This document shows, piece by piece, positions 17,951 to 27,219 of a DNA stretch of 64,000 bases. The notes below the pieces were generated by a model. It did no database searches, was not told the origin of the DNA, and saw only the letters and a program-made list of their open reading frames with translations. The stretch spans positions 1 through 64,000 of the forward strand of contig CADAEH010000004.1 in the NCBI GenBank assembly GCA_902786855.1, in the 5' to 3' direction. The DNA comes from an uncultured Eubacteriales bacterium. GTDB lineage: Bacteria; Bacillota; Clostridia; Peptostreptococcales; Anaerovoracaceae. A program made the translations under genes and the position numbers. How positions within the stretch are numbered: position 1 is the stretch's first letter; each line of letters begins with the position of its first letter.

Positions 17951-19912
17951 ATGATGGACTACAACAAAAGATTACAAAAGATACTGGCATTGATCATTAC
18001 AGTAATGATAAGTGTCAGTCTTGTAATGCCTCAGTACTATGCTTTTGCTGTAGATGAAACGGATGAAACGTTATATCATGAATCCGGGCAGGAGGCACAG
18101 CTTGCCGATGCTGATGCCGGAGCGGTACAACCTTGCACTACTTCAATCAGTGCTATAAGACGGGGTTCAGTGCAGCTTGAGTTCTCGGGTGAGGACTTCA
18201 AAAGTGCCGGGTATAAGGCAGGAGATCTGGTGGATGTAGCGATCGGAAATGATGTGTCGATCAGTCTTCCATTTATTGAAGGGTACTCCGGTATCGGGTT
18301 TCATCGATCGGCTCTGAGCTTTTCATCATACGACAATAAACTGACTCTGCGAATGGGCGAAGGAAACTTTGCAGAGACCTACGGTATTACCGACGAAGAT
18401 ATCGGGCTGCAGGTTATCATCAGTATGGCGGAGCCGGGCGGCTTTCTTGATGAATATGAAACATTACAGATAGGCCGGATGTCTTATGAGCGAAACGACT
18501 TTCCTGATCTGACTGATGAGGAGTTTGCTAATTACCGTAACGTGACAACGACGGGAATGAAACCGGGAATTCTGTACAGGACTTCTTCACCGATCAATCC
18601 GATGATCAGAAGGAGCAAGATAGCAGATGAAGCTAACAGAAAGAACAAAGTCACGACCATAATCAATCTGTCAGAATCACCGGAATCTGCTGCAGGGCGC
18701 GAGGGATATAATGAAAGCTATTACGTTACCGTCAATCACTTTGAGGCGGATATGAGCACTGACTTCGGATCAGATGTATTCAATTCAAAGATTGCGGCAT
18801 GCCTGCGTTTCATGATAGATCATCCTGGCGTTTACGAAGTGAATTGCATTTTCGGCAAGGACCGCACTGGATTCCTGATCGCTGTTCTTGAAGGTCTGGT
18901 GGGCGCATCATATGATGAGCTGGTAAATGATTATACAACGACATATCCTCATTACTATCCTGATTATAACAGCTATGATCCGATATCCGAGCGTGACAGG
19001 CTTATAGCTGAGGTCAATCTGATCGCGCAGCTTGAGTATGCATATGGTGTGGATGATCTGAAACAGGCAGATATCAGTAATGCTACGGAGAACTATCTTA
19101 AGAAGATAGGATTGACCGGTGAAGAGACAGAAACACTGAAAAGCATCTTATCCGGAAAGGAAAGCATCGAAAATGTTTCCGCAGGATCTGTGACCTATAA
19201 TGGCGTGGCCAAGGGACCTGAAGTCACATATGAAGGCAGGGTGCTTAAGGAAAACACAGACTATACCTGGGAGAAAACAGACGGCTCCTGTTCATACAAG
19301 GATGCAGGAAAGTATACAGTAACGCTTACCGGCATGGGCTCATTTTACGGAAGTAAGACTGTTCAATATGAGATCGTACCAAAGCAGGTCGATCCGGCAA
19401 TCACACTCTCACAAAAGTCGTTCACGTACAACGGCAAAGCAAGAAAGCCGGACGTCACAGTCTCAGATGGAAAGACAGTTCTGAACAGTACAGACTATAC
19501 AGTGTCATATGCTTCGGGCAGAACGAAGGTCGGAACTTATGACGTCACAGTGGATCTTAAGGGTAACTACAGAGGTTCAGCAACTGTTTCCTTCAGGATC
19601 AACCCGATGGGAACTAAAATCAAAGGCTTTAAAAAGGGCAAAAGATCCATAAAGGTAAAATGGAAAAGACAGACTGCGAAAATGCCTTCATCACGCATAA
19701 GCGGGTATCAGATACAGTTCTCGACCAACAGCGGTTTTACCGGGAACAGGAAGACTGTGAAAGTCAAAGAATATAAGAAAGCATCAAAGTGGGTGAAAAA
19801 ACTGAAAAGCGGAGAGAAGTACTACGTACGGATACGAACATATAAGACTATAGGAAAGAAGAAGTACTTCTCATCCTGGTCTGAGATTATGAAAGTAAAG
19901 ACGAAACGATAA
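17951..19912 (+). CDS. secreted tyrosine-phosphatase-like protein with Ig-like and Fn3 domains
   Basis: 653 residues. The N terminus is a signal peptide (hydrophobic ALIITVMISVSLVMP, cleavage near residue 34). A predicted beta domain (about 50-165) is followed by a phosphatase domain of the Y_phosphatase3/MptpB type with the catalytic CX5R loop NCIFGKDRTGF, C299 and R305. Two repeats with YNG-(V/K)-A-(K/R) and DYT signatures (about 410-545) resemble bacterial Ig-like repeats. The C-terminal 95 residues form a lysine-rich fibronectin type III domain. There is no sortase signal, so it is secreted or binds the wall by its basic tail. The start follows GGAAGGG. Target (phosphotyrosine, lipid or inositol phosphate) is unknown. 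Confidence 0.85.
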   Translation: MMDYNKRLQKILALIITVMISVSLVMPQYYAFAVDETDETLYHESGQEAQLADADAGAVQPCTTSISAIRRGSVQLEFSGEDFKSAGYKAGDLVDVAIGNDVSISLPFIEGYSGIGFHRSALSFSSYDNKLTLRMGEGNFAETYGITDEDIGLQVIISMAEPGGFLDEYETLQIGRMSYERNDFPDLTDEEFANYRNVTTTGMKPGILYRTSSPINPMIRRSKIADEANRKNKVTTIINLSESPESAAGREGYNESYYVTVNHFEADMSTDFGSDVFNSKIAACLRFMIDHPGVYEVNCIFGKDRTGFLIAVLEGLVGASYDELVNDYTTTYPHYYPDYNSYDPISERDRLIAEVNLIAQLEYAYGVDDLKQADISNATENYLKKIGLTGEETETLKSILSGKESIENVSAGSVTYNGVAKGPEVTYEGRVLKENTDYTWEKTDGSCSYKDAGKYTVTLTGMGSFYGSKTVQYEIVPKQVDPAITLSQKSFTYNGKARKPDVTVSDGKTVLNSTDYTVSYASGRTKVGTYDVTVDLKGNYRGSATVSFRINPMGTKIKGFKKGKRSIKVKWKRQTAKMPSSRISGYQIQFSTNSGFTGNRKTVKVKEYKKASKWVKKLKSGEKYYVRIRTYKTIGKKKYFSSWSEIMKVKTKR

Positions 19913-19940
19913 AAGGAACTGGGCAAAAGGAGGACTAATA

Positions 19941-21809
19941 ATGTGTGGAATAGTAGGTTTTACAGGTATTCAGCAGGCGGCACCTGTGCTGCTGGACGGC
20001 CTTTCAAAGCTGGAATACAGAGGGTATGATTCAGCAGGACTGGCAGTCAGAGATGGCAGTTCTCTTGCCGAGGTAGTCAAGGCTACAGGAAAACTCCGCA
20101 ACCTCGCAGAAAAAACCGATGACGGCAAAGCACTTCCGGGTACATGCGGAATAGGCCATACGAGATGGGCTACTCACGGTGAACCTTCACAGACGAATGC
20201 CCATCCCCATGTCAGCGGAAATGCTACAGGTTCAGCTTCAGGCCCTGTTGAGTCGGAAGTTGTCGGGGTGCATAACGGCATTATAGAAAATTATGAGGAA
20301 CTGAGAACAAAGTTGACGAATAATGGTTATACGTTTTACAGTTCCACTGATACGGAAGTAGCCATAAAACTGGTTGACTATTACTACAAGAAGTATAAAA
20401 TCGGACCGATAGATGCTATCAACAGAATGATGGTGCGTGTCAGGGGTTCTTATGCTCTTGCGCTTATGTTTAAGGACTTCCCGGGCGAGATATACGCTGC
20501 GAGGAAGGACAGCCCAATGGTGATAGGTATTTCAGAGGGTGAGACATTCCTGGCATCCGATGTGCCGGCAGTATTGAAATATACACGTGATATTTACTAC
20601 ATAGACAATCTGCAATCAGTCAGACTGCTGCCGGGAGAAGCACATTTCTTCGATCTGAACGGCGATGAAGTAGAGATCGAGAGTACTCATATTACCTGGG
20701 ATGCTGAGGCTGCTGAAAAGGGCGGATATGAGCATTTCATGATCAAGGAGATCCATGAACAGCCAAAGGCTGTGGGCGATACTCTGGCAAGTGTAATTAA
20801 AGATGGCAGGATAGATCTTTCTTCTGTAGGATTGAATGATGAGATCCTTAAAGGTATCAGTGAGATCAGGATAGCTGCATGCGGATCAGCATGGCATGCC
20901 GGAATGATAGGCCAGTATGTTCTGGAAGATCTGGCAGAGATACCGGTCAGAGCAGAACTTGCATCAGAATTCAGATACAAAAAGATGCTGATAGACAAAA
21001 ATGCTCTCGTCATCGTTATTTCCCAGTCAGGTGAAACCGCCGATACACTTGCAGCGCTCAGAGCCGCAAAGGCGAATGGTATAAGGACTCTGGCTGTCGT
21101 GAATGTAGTAGGGTCGACTATCGCGAGGGAGGCAGATAATGTTCTGTATACGCTTGCCGGTCCGGAAATAGCTGTTGCAACCACTAAGGCATACAGCGCT
21201 CAGCTTGCTGCTATGTATGCACTTGCTGTGGCTCTTGCATCTGCCAGAGGAAAGCTCAGCGACACTGATTATAAAATTTACGTAGAGGAGCTGCTTGCAC
21301 TTCCGGGTAAAATCGAGAAGGTACTTGAGAATAAGGAGCGGATACAGTGGTTCGCGTCGAAATACTCGAATGCCCGCGATGTATTTTTTATCGGCCGCGG
21401 TCTGGATTATGCAATCAGCCTTGAGGGCAGTCTCAAGATGAAAGAGATAAGCTATATCCACAGTGAGGCTTATGCTGCGGGGGAACTCAAGCATGGAACG
21501 ATCAGCCTCATTGAAAACGGGATATTGGTCATAGGAGCGCTTACACAGAGTGAGCTGCTGGAAAAGACTGTCAGCAACATGGCAGAATGCAAGGCTCGGG
21601 GAGCATATCTCATGGGAGTCACAGTCAGCGGCAATTATAACATTGAAGATTCAGTCAGCTTTACCACATATGTACCGAGATGTGACGAGCATTTTGCCGG
21701 CAGTCTTGCGGTGATACCGCTCCAGCTGCTCGGGTATTACATAAGCGTGGCAAAGGGCCTGGATGTGGATAAGCCGAGAAATCTGGCAAAATCCGTAACA
21801 GTAGAATAA
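19941..21809 (+). CDS. glmS: glutamine-fructose-6-phosphate aminotransferase (isomerising)
   Basis: Makes glucosamine 6-phosphate for peptidoglycan. It begins MCGIVGFTG, so C2 is the N-terminal nucleophile of the glutaminase domain, followed by two SIS sugar-isomerase domains (SQSGETADT in the first) and the C-terminal KSVTVE. At 622 residues it is longer than the usual 600-610, because about 12 extra residues (GNATGSASGPVE) sit between HPHVS and VVGVHNGI in the glutaminase domain. The start follows AAAAGGAGG. Only 28 bases separate it from the previous gene, so a glmS ribozyme is absent. It is 18 bases upstream of the penicillin-binding protein gene, a sensible wall-synthesis pair. Confidence 0.96.
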   Translation: MCGIVGFTGIQQAAPVLLDGLSKLEYRGYDSAGLAVRDGSSLAEVVKATGKLRNLAEKTDDGKALPGTCGIGHTRWATHGEPSQTNAHPHVSGNATGSASGPVESEVVGVHNGIIENYEELRTKLTNNGYTFYSSTDTEVAIKLVDYYYKKYKIGPIDAINRMMVRVRGSYALALMFKDFPGEIYAARKDSPMVIGISEGETFLASDVPAVLKYTRDIYYIDNLQSVRLLPGEAHFFDLNGDEVEIESTHITWDAEAAEKGGYEHFMIKEIHEQPKAVGDTLASVIKDGRIDLSSVGLNDEILKGISEIRIAACGSAWHAGMIGQYVLEDLAEIPVRAELASEFRYKKMLIDKNALVIVISQSGETADTLAALRAAKANGIRTLAVVNVVGSTIAREADNVLYTLAGPEIAVATTKAYSAQLAAMYALAVALASARGKLSDTDYKIYVEELLALPGKIEKVLENKERIQWFASKYSNARDVFFIGRGLDYAISLEGSLKMKEISYIHSEAYAAGELKHGTISLIENGILVIGALTQSELLEKTVSNMAECKARGAYLMGVTVSGNYNIEDSVSFTTYVPRCDEHFAGSLAVIPLQLLGYYISVAKGLDVDKPRNLAKSVTVE

Positions 21810-21827
21810 ATAGTAGGAGAGTTATTT

Positions 21828-24536
21828 ATGAAATTCAATCTGAAACCAAAGCGGGATCCATCAGAAAAACTCAGTCACAGGATACTCAGATATCTGCTTT
21901 ATCTTATCGCGGCAGGTTTTCTGGCTGTTGTTCTGATGATACTGATCACAGCTGTGAGTGTGGGCAAGATCAACAATGAGAGTCTGTATTCAAATATTGA
22001 GCGGTCATCGATCCTGTATGACATTAACGGAGAACAGATCGACACCCTGCACTATAATCAGGACAGGGAGATAGTATCTATCAATGAGATGCCCGATGAT
22101 CTCAAGAATGCCTTCATTGCTATAGAAGATAAGACTTTCTATCAGCATCACGGTTTTAATTTCAGGAGAATGTTCGGTGCCATATTCCAGTCACTGACAG
22201 GAGGGTCGCGGATCAGCGGAACATCGACCATCACTCAGCAGCTTGCAAGAAATGCTTACCTTGCAGATATCAAGAGCCAGCGCAGTATCCGAAGAAAGCT
22301 TTCAGAGATGTATATAGCATGGCGACTTGAAAAATCTCTGACCAAGGATGAGATTCTTGAGGCATATCTGAATACTATTTACCTCGGCTACGGCAGTTAC
22401 GGTGTGAGTGCGGCAGCAAAGACGTATTTCTCAAAGGATGTCAGTGAACTTGATCTGGCTGAGTGCGCCGCTCTTGCTGCGCTTCCGCAGGCGCCGGATT
22501 CATATGCTCTGATTACCAATGATCCCGGAGATGGCAGAGTTGAAATCACTGATATCAATTACTATACTCTGGATTCTCTGGACGAAGAAGCTGAGACAGA
22601 CGTGAACAGCTATACTTCATACGAGGCGACTGATGAAACGACCGGTGAGGAAGGGTCTGCTGAAGGTACAGGTTTCTATGCGAACGACTCTTCAAAAGAC
22701 CGTCGTGACACTGTTCTGAGCCTTATGACCGAACAGGGATTTATCACACAGGAGGAAGCTGACGCGGCAAATGTAGATATCATCGACATACTTAAGCCGA
22801 GTTTCCGCAGAGATGAGTCGACATATACATACTTTACTGATTATGTGGCTCAGACTGTCATACAGGACCTTATTGACAAGTACGGAATGAGCGAGGAAGA
22901 GGCACAGCGTACAGTATATACCGGAGGTCTGGAGATCTATACTACGCTTCACAATGATATCCAGAATACCATATGCGAAGAATTCAGCGATGACAGCAAT
23001 TTCCCTACAGCAGTGGATGACAGCGAAGTGCAGGCCGCTATGGTCGTGACAGAAGTCGGTACGGGATACATAAGTGCAATGGTCGGCGGCAGGAATGCAA
23101 GCGGTGCTCAGCTGTTCAACAGAGCTGTCAGCCCAAGGCAGCCTGGTTCTTCGATCAAGCCTCTGTCGGTATACGGTGCAGCACTTCAGAAGAGCTGTGA
23201 TCTTGCAAAAGCAGGAAAGCCATTCCCATATGTAAATTATGGATTTGACAAACAGGGAATTGACGGCTGGGGTGATTATATAACCGCAAGTTCGACCGTT
23301 GTTGATGAGCCATTGGAAATAGACGGCGAGGAGTGGCCTCAGAACATCACAAGGACTTTCTCAGGCCATAATACCTTCAGAACTGCGCTCCAGCAGTCGA
23401 TAAACACCTGCGCTGTAAAGATCCTGTGGCAGGTCGGTCTGGATTATTCCATGGAAATGCTGGAGAAATTCAAACTGTCAACACTTGTCACAGATGAGAG
23501 TCTTGAGTCCAACGATGTCAATCCGGCGGCGCTCGGTCTCGGTGCCATGACATATGGCGTTACACCACTCGATATGTCACTTGCGTTTGCAGCATTCCCA
23601 AGCGGAGGCTTCGTTAACACTGCGGTCTGCTATACAAAGGTCGTTGACAGCAAGAATAAAGAGATCCTGAAGGGCAAGTCAGAACAGTCCAAGGTGCTTG
23701 ATGGCGGGGTAGCCTGGATAATGACTGACCTGCTGAAGTCTGTAGTTTCTGATGGAATCGCGGGCAGCGCAAGGATAAGCGGCATTGAGGTAGGCGGAAA
23801 AACAGGTACTACTGATGATCTGTTTGACGTATGGTTTGATGGGTTTACGCCTGATTACTCCGCTGCGCTGTGGATAGGAACAGACCTGAATGTTGAGATG
23901 GTCGGAGGATCCTATCAGGCAGCAAGACTGTGGGGCAAAATAATGGGAAAGATCCCGGGTATCAGAGACGGTGAATATCTCGATATGCCTAAAAATGTAG
24001 TCAAGAAAAACGGCGAGTACTATACAGAAGGAACAGAGAAAAACGCAGGCAGAAGAATCTCGAAGTCTTCAGGGGGCAAGTCCAAGAAAGACGATTCTGA
24101 TAAAGAAGATGAAAATAAGGATGCTGCAGCAGGTGGCGTTCCTGATGTAAACCAGGGCTCCGGTTCTTCTGCTCCGGTACCGGATAACAGTTCATCCGGC
24201 TCCGGCAGCGGCAGCGGTGACTCAGGCGGCAGCAGTGTCAACCCTGGCGGCGGTGATTCCGGCTCCGGCGGTGGCGGCGGTGATTCCGGCTCCGGCGGTG
24301 GCGGTGGTGATTCCGGCTCCGGCGGTGGCGGCGGTGATTCCGGTTCCGGCGGTGGCGGCGGTGACTCCGGTTCCGGCGGTGGCGGCGGTGATTCCGGCTC
24401 CGGCGGTGGCGGCGGTGATTCCGGCTCCGGCGGTGGCGGCGGTGATTCCGGCTCCGGCGGCGGCGGTGGTGATTCCGGCTCCGGCGGTGGCGGCGGTGAT
24501 TCCGGCTCCGGCGGCGATTCAGGATCAGGTGAATAA
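21828..24536 (+). CDS. class A penicillin-binding protein (PBP1A type)
   Basis: Bifunctional peptidoglycan glycosyltransferase and transpeptidase, 902 residues. A cytoplasmic N terminus is followed by one membrane helix (about 21-45). The GT51 domain has catalytic E100 in the motif AIEDKTFYQHHGF and the second conserved region near TITQQLARN. The transpeptidase has S441 in SSIK, the SIN motif (QQSINTCA) and KTG at 658-660. An acidic insertion (about 245-285) separates the two domains. The last 100 residues are a Gly/Ser/Asp repeat encoded by a minisatellite. The start follows AGGAG. Coupled with glmS upstream. Confidence 0.95.
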   Translation: MKFNLKPKRDPSEKLSHRILRYLLYLIAAGFLAVVLMILITAVSVGKINNESLYSNIERSSILYDINGEQIDTLHYNQDREIVSINEMPDDLKNAFIAIEDKTFYQHHGFNFRRMFGAIFQSLTGGSRISGTSTITQQLARNAYLADIKSQRSIRRKLSEMYIAWRLEKSLTKDEILEAYLNTIYLGYGSYGVSAAAKTYFSKDVSELDLAECAALAALPQAPDSYALITNDPGDGRVEITDINYYTLDSLDEEAETDVNSYTSYEATDETTGEEGSAEGTGFYANDSSKDRRDTVLSLMTEQGFITQEEADAANVDIIDILKPSFRRDESTYTYFTDYVAQTVIQDLIDKYGMSEEEAQRTVYTGGLEIYTTLHNDIQNTICEEFSDDSNFPTAVDDSEVQAAMVVTEVGTGYISAMVGGRNASGAQLFNRAVSPRQPGSSIKPLSVYGAALQKSCDLAKAGKPFPYVNYGFDKQGIDGWGDYITASSTVVDEPLEIDGEEWPQNITRTFSGHNTFRTALQQSINTCAVKILWQVGLDYSMEMLEKFKLSTLVTDESLESNDVNPAALGLGAMTYGVTPLDMSLAFAAFPSGGFVNTAVCYTKVVDSKNKEILKGKSEQSKVLDGGVAWIMTDLLKSVVSDGIAGSARISGIEVGGKTGTTDDLFDVWFDGFTPDYSAALWIGTDLNVEMVGGSYQAARLWGKIMGKIPGIRDGEYLDMPKNVVKKNGEYYTEGTEKNAGRRISKSSGGKSKKDDSDKEDENKDAAAGGVPDVNQGSGSSAPVPDNSSSGSGSGSGDSGGSSVNPGGGDSGSGGGGGDSGSGGGGGDSGSGGGGGDSGSGGGGGDSGSGGGGGDSGSGGGGGDSGSGGGGGDSGSGGGGGDSGSGGGGGDSGSGGDSGSGE
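24243..24534 (+). repeat. 27-bp coding minisatellite in the PBP tail
   Basis: About ten tandem copies of a 27-base unit plus a shorter final copy encode DSGSGGGGG-type nonapeptides; DSGSG occurs eleven times by my count of the DNA. Copies differ mainly by third-position changes such as GATTCC/GACTCC and GGCTCC/GGTTCC. The GC content is far above that of the flanks. Confidence 0.92.
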
Positions 24537-24585
24537 AAAACGCAGCCCTCTCGTTGATAAGTAAAAAAGGGAGACAGGACACGCC

Positions 24586-25764
24586 ATGAAATATAGAAAA
24601 GACAGATACGGAAATGAGATATCCCAGCTTGGATATGGATGCATGAGGTTCACCAGAAAGGGGACTCAGATTGACCATGAAAAGGCGGAAAAAGAGGTGC
24701 TGTATGCCATAGAGCACGGAATCAACTACTTTGATACAGCTTACGCTTATCCCGGCAATGAAGAGTGCCTGGGCAGGATACTCGCTGAGAATAATGTCCG
24801 TGACAAGGTAAACATCGCGACAAAGCTCCCGCAGTATCTTATGAAGTCCATGAAGGCGATAGATAAGACCTTCGCTGAAGAACTGTCCAGACTGAGGACT
24901 GACCATATTGACTATTATCTGATGCATATGTTTACCGACTATTCCGAATGGGAGCGTCTTAAATCGTATGGTATCGAAGAATGGATAGCAAATCACAAGG
25001 CAGACGGCAGTATCAGGCAGATCGGGTTCTCTTATCACGGTGACACGGATATGTTTCTTAAGATCCTGAATGCATATGATTGGGATTTCTGTCAGGTCCA
25101 GTACAATTATCTGGATGAGAACAGTCAGGCCGGCAGACGCGGAGTGGAAGCTGCAGCTGAAAAAGGCATACCTGTTATAATAATGGAGCCTCTCAGAGGC
25201 GGAAAACTGGTAAATCTGCCTGTCAGAGCAAGACGTGAGCTGAGGGAAAGCGGCACCGGATATTCAGCTGCTGAACTTGGACTCAGATGGCTGTGGGATC
25301 AGGAAGGAGTCACATGCGTGTTGTCCGGAATGAACTCACTTGAAATGGTAGAAGAGAATATCCGTATCGCATCAGATGCTGATCCTGGAGCATTCACAGA
25401 AAAAGAATTTGCCCTTGTAGAAAGTGTACGTAATATTATCAAAGAAAAAGAAAAGGTAGGATGTACAGGATGCAGATACTGTATGCCTTGCCCTTGCGGA
25501 GTAGATATTCCGGGTACATTCCACTACTATAATCTCATGTACATTGAAGGCAAAAAGACCGGCGTGAGATTTGAGTATGCAAGGAATGTCGGCATGCAGA
25601 AGGATGCAGGCTTTGCATCGAAGTGTATTGGCTGCGGGAAGTGCGAGCAGCATTGTCCTCAGCATATCAGGATAAGAGAAATGCTGAAGAAAGCGGACCG
25701 GGATCTCAGACCTCTGACGTACAGGGTAGGGATAGGCATAGCAAGGAAGCTTATGTCAAGATAA
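24586..25764 (+). CDS. aldo/keto reductase with C-terminal ferredoxin domain
   Basis: 392 residues: an aldo/keto reductase barrel (1-285; YFDTAYAY contains the catalytic Asp-Tyr region and KLP the lysine) joined to a dicluster-type 4Fe-4S domain. The first cluster motif is CTGCRYCMPCPCGVDIP and the second is CIGCGKCEQHCPQHI. This fusion is common in anaerobic Firmicutes and suggests that ferredoxin-linked electrons are used in place of or alongside NADPH. The start follows GGGAGA. A second protein of the same architecture lies at 52468-53499. The substrate is not known. Confidence 0.9.
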   Translation: MKYRKDRYGNEISQLGYGCMRFTRKGTQIDHEKAEKEVLYAIEHGINYFDTAYAYPGNEECLGRILAENNVRDKVNIATKLPQYLMKSMKAIDKTFAEELSRLRTDHIDYYLMHMFTDYSEWERLKSYGIEEWIANHKADGSIRQIGFSYHGDTDMFLKILNAYDWDFCQVQYNYLDENSQAGRRGVEAAAEKGIPVIIMEPLRGGKLVNLPVRARRELRESGTGYSAAELGLRWLWDQEGVTCVLSGMNSLEMVEENIRIASDADPGAFTEKEFALVESVRNIIKEKEKVGCTGCRYCMPCPCGVDIPGTFHYYNLMYIEGKKTGVRFEYARNVGMQKDAGFASKCIGCGKCEQHCPQHIRIREMLKKADRDLRPLTYRVGIGIARKLMSR

Positions 25765-25807
25765 CAGCCTGGACAGTATACTGGGACTATGCACAAGGGG
25801 ATAAATA

Positions 25808-26947
25808 GTGGAAAACGATAAGTATGATGTAGCAGCTCTGTCTGTAGACAGAGAAAAAATTATTGTCAGAACAAGCGTGATAGGGATCATAACCAATGTG
25901 TTTCTGGCAGCTTTCAAGGCAGCGGTCGGCTTAATATCACACTCCATAGCGGTGATACTGGATGCCGTCAACAATCTTTCGGATGCTCTGTCTTCTGTGA
26001 TCACAATCATCGGAGCGAAGCTCGGGGCCAAAAAGCCTGATAAGAAACATCCTCTCGGCTATGGAAGGATCGAGTATCTCAGTTCCATGATGGTCGCTGC
26101 GATAGTGCTCTATGCCGGCATCACATCACTGGTTGAATCAGTTAAGAAGATCATCCATCCTGAAGCGGCTGATTACCAGACTGTTTCTCTCATTATCATC
26201 GCTGTAGCTATAGTTGCGAAACTGCTTTTGGGAGGCTATGTTAAAAAGCAGGGCGAAAAGGTCAATTCCGGCGCATTGATAGCGTCAGGCAAGGATGCTT
26301 CATTTGATGCTGTCATCTCCGCTTCTGTTCTTGCCTCTGCTGTTATTTTCCTGCTCTGGGGAATCTCTCTGGAAGCTTATGTGGGTGTTATAATATCTGC
26401 AGTCATTATTAAAGCCGGCGTCGAAATGATGATAGAAACTCTGAACGATATCATAGGGCAGCGCGGAGATCCTGAGATAAGCAAAAGGATCAAGCATCTT
26501 GTGAATGAAGAGCCTGAAGTACGAGGTGCTTATGACCTGACACTTTTCAACTACGGCCCTGACAAGCACTATGGATCTGTGCATATAGAATTGCCTGATA
26601 CGATGACTGTCGATGAGGTGGATGCTCTTACCAGAAAAGTCCAGCTCAAGGTATTTCAGAATACCGGTGTAATATTGACCGGTGTTGGCGTGTATTCATA
26701 CAACACAACGAATGATGAAGCCGCAATGATCCGCAATACCATCCAGAAAAAGATCATGTCTCACGACTGGGCACTTCAGATGCATGGTTTCTATGTGGAT
26801 ACAATAAATAAGACGATCCGTTTTGACGTTGTAGTCAGTTTTGATATCGATCACAGAGAAGCATTAAGCATTATGCAGGAGGAGGTCCGGGAACTGTATC
26901 CGGATTACGCGATACATATCGTTCCTGATGTCGATGTATCAGACTGA
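25808..26947 (+). CDS. cation diffusion facilitator transporter
   Basis: A 379-residue divalent metal exporter of the CDF family (Zn, Mn, Fe or Co by proton antiport). About six membrane helices lie in residues 17-215. Helix 2 carries the metal site type HSIAVILDAVNNLSDA, and a second aspartate site lies in helix 5 (SGKDASFDAVISA). A cytoplasmic CDF dimerisation domain spans about 225-310, and an extra C-terminal 65 residues go beyond the shortest family members. The start is GTG, preceded by AAGGGG at 25796. It follows the aldo/keto reductase by 43 bases and ends at a clear terminator. Confidence 0.9.
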   Translation: MENDKYDVAALSVDREKIIVRTSVIGIITNVFLAAFKAAVGLISHSIAVILDAVNNLSDALSSVITIIGAKLGAKKPDKKHPLGYGRIEYLSSMMVAAIVLYAGITSLVESVKKIIHPEAADYQTVSLIIIAVAIVAKLLLGGYVKKQGEKVNSGALIASGKDASFDAVISASVLASAVIFLLWGISLEAYVGVIISAVIIKAGVEMMIETLNDIIGQRGDPEISKRIKHLVNEEPEVRGAYDLTLFNYGPDKHYGSVHIELPDTMTVDEVDALTRKVQLKVFQNTGVILTGVGVYSYNTTNDEAAMIRNTIQKKIMSHDWALQMHGFYVDTINKTIRFDVVVSFDIDHREALSIMQEEVRELYPDYAIHIVPDVDVSD

Positions 26948-26974
26948 TCCGGCATATATAACAGAGATCCACAT

Positions 26975-27009
26975 GCTCCGCACACTTCATTGTGCGGGGC
27001 TGTTTTTTT
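26975..27009 (+). terminator. intrinsic terminator
   Basis: GCTCCGCACA (26975-26984) and TGTGCGGGGC (26991-27000) pair around a six-base loop, then TGTTTTTTT. It separates the CDF gene from the nitrogenase-like operon. Confidence 0.9.
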
Positions 27010-27021
27010 ATCAATAATTGA

Positions 27022-27049
27022 TTGTATATATTTTTTAAGCAGGTATAAT
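27022..27049 (+). promoter_or_regulatory. promoter of the nitrogenase-like/hyp operon
   Basis: TTGTAT (27022-27027), a 16-base spacer and TATAAT (27044-27049) form a good vegetative promoter. The predicted start at about 27056 leaves a leader of roughly 165 bases. Confidence 0.7.
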
Positions 27050-27055
27050 ATAGCT

Positions 27056-27150
27056 GTAACATCCTGACTGCAAGGAAATTCCGAGCGGAAAGTTTGCTGA
27101 AATCAATAATGATCGAGAATATAGATTCTTTTGTTGTGTTTTTGAAGCAG
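27056..27150 (+). promoter_or_regulatory. structured 5' leader, candidate attenuator sensor
   Basis: This non-coding leader can fold into nested hairpins: GCAA...TTGC enclosing TTCC-GAGC-GGAA at about 27072-27104, and AGAAT-ATAG-ATTCT near 27116-27129. It matches no riboswitch class I can recall. With the terminator just downstream it could be a riboswitch, a protein-binding leader or a simple attenuator. No clear antiterminator pairing was found by eye. Confidence 0.5.
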
Positions 27151-27190
27151 GCTTTTTCATTTCGGGCATCCGGATGAAAGAGCTTTTTTT
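27151..27190 (+). terminator. intrinsic terminator inside the operon leader
   Basis: GCTTTTTCAT (27151-27160) pairs with ATGAAAGAGC (27174-27183) with one G-T wobble; an inner CGG/CCG stem extends it. Seven T residues follow at 27184-27190. It lies 29 bases before the first start codon, so readthrough must be regulated or partial for the operon to be expressed. Confidence 0.82.
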
Positions 27191-27219
27191 ACGAATAAAA
27201 ATGATTCAGGAGAAATTGC

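Noticed and set aside
19913-19940. glmS ribozyme upstream of glmS
   Set aside because: The gap is only 28 bases, too short for the ribozyme.
24243-24534. CRISPR array
   Set aside because: The units are contiguous and in frame with no unique spacers; they encode the PBP tail.
24238-25038. Long - strand open frame rich in Arg/His/Asn repeats across the PBP tail
   Set aside because: It is the antisense reading of the 27-base Gly/Ser/Asp repeat and runs into the aldo/keto reductase gene; there is no ribosome binding site or family likeness.
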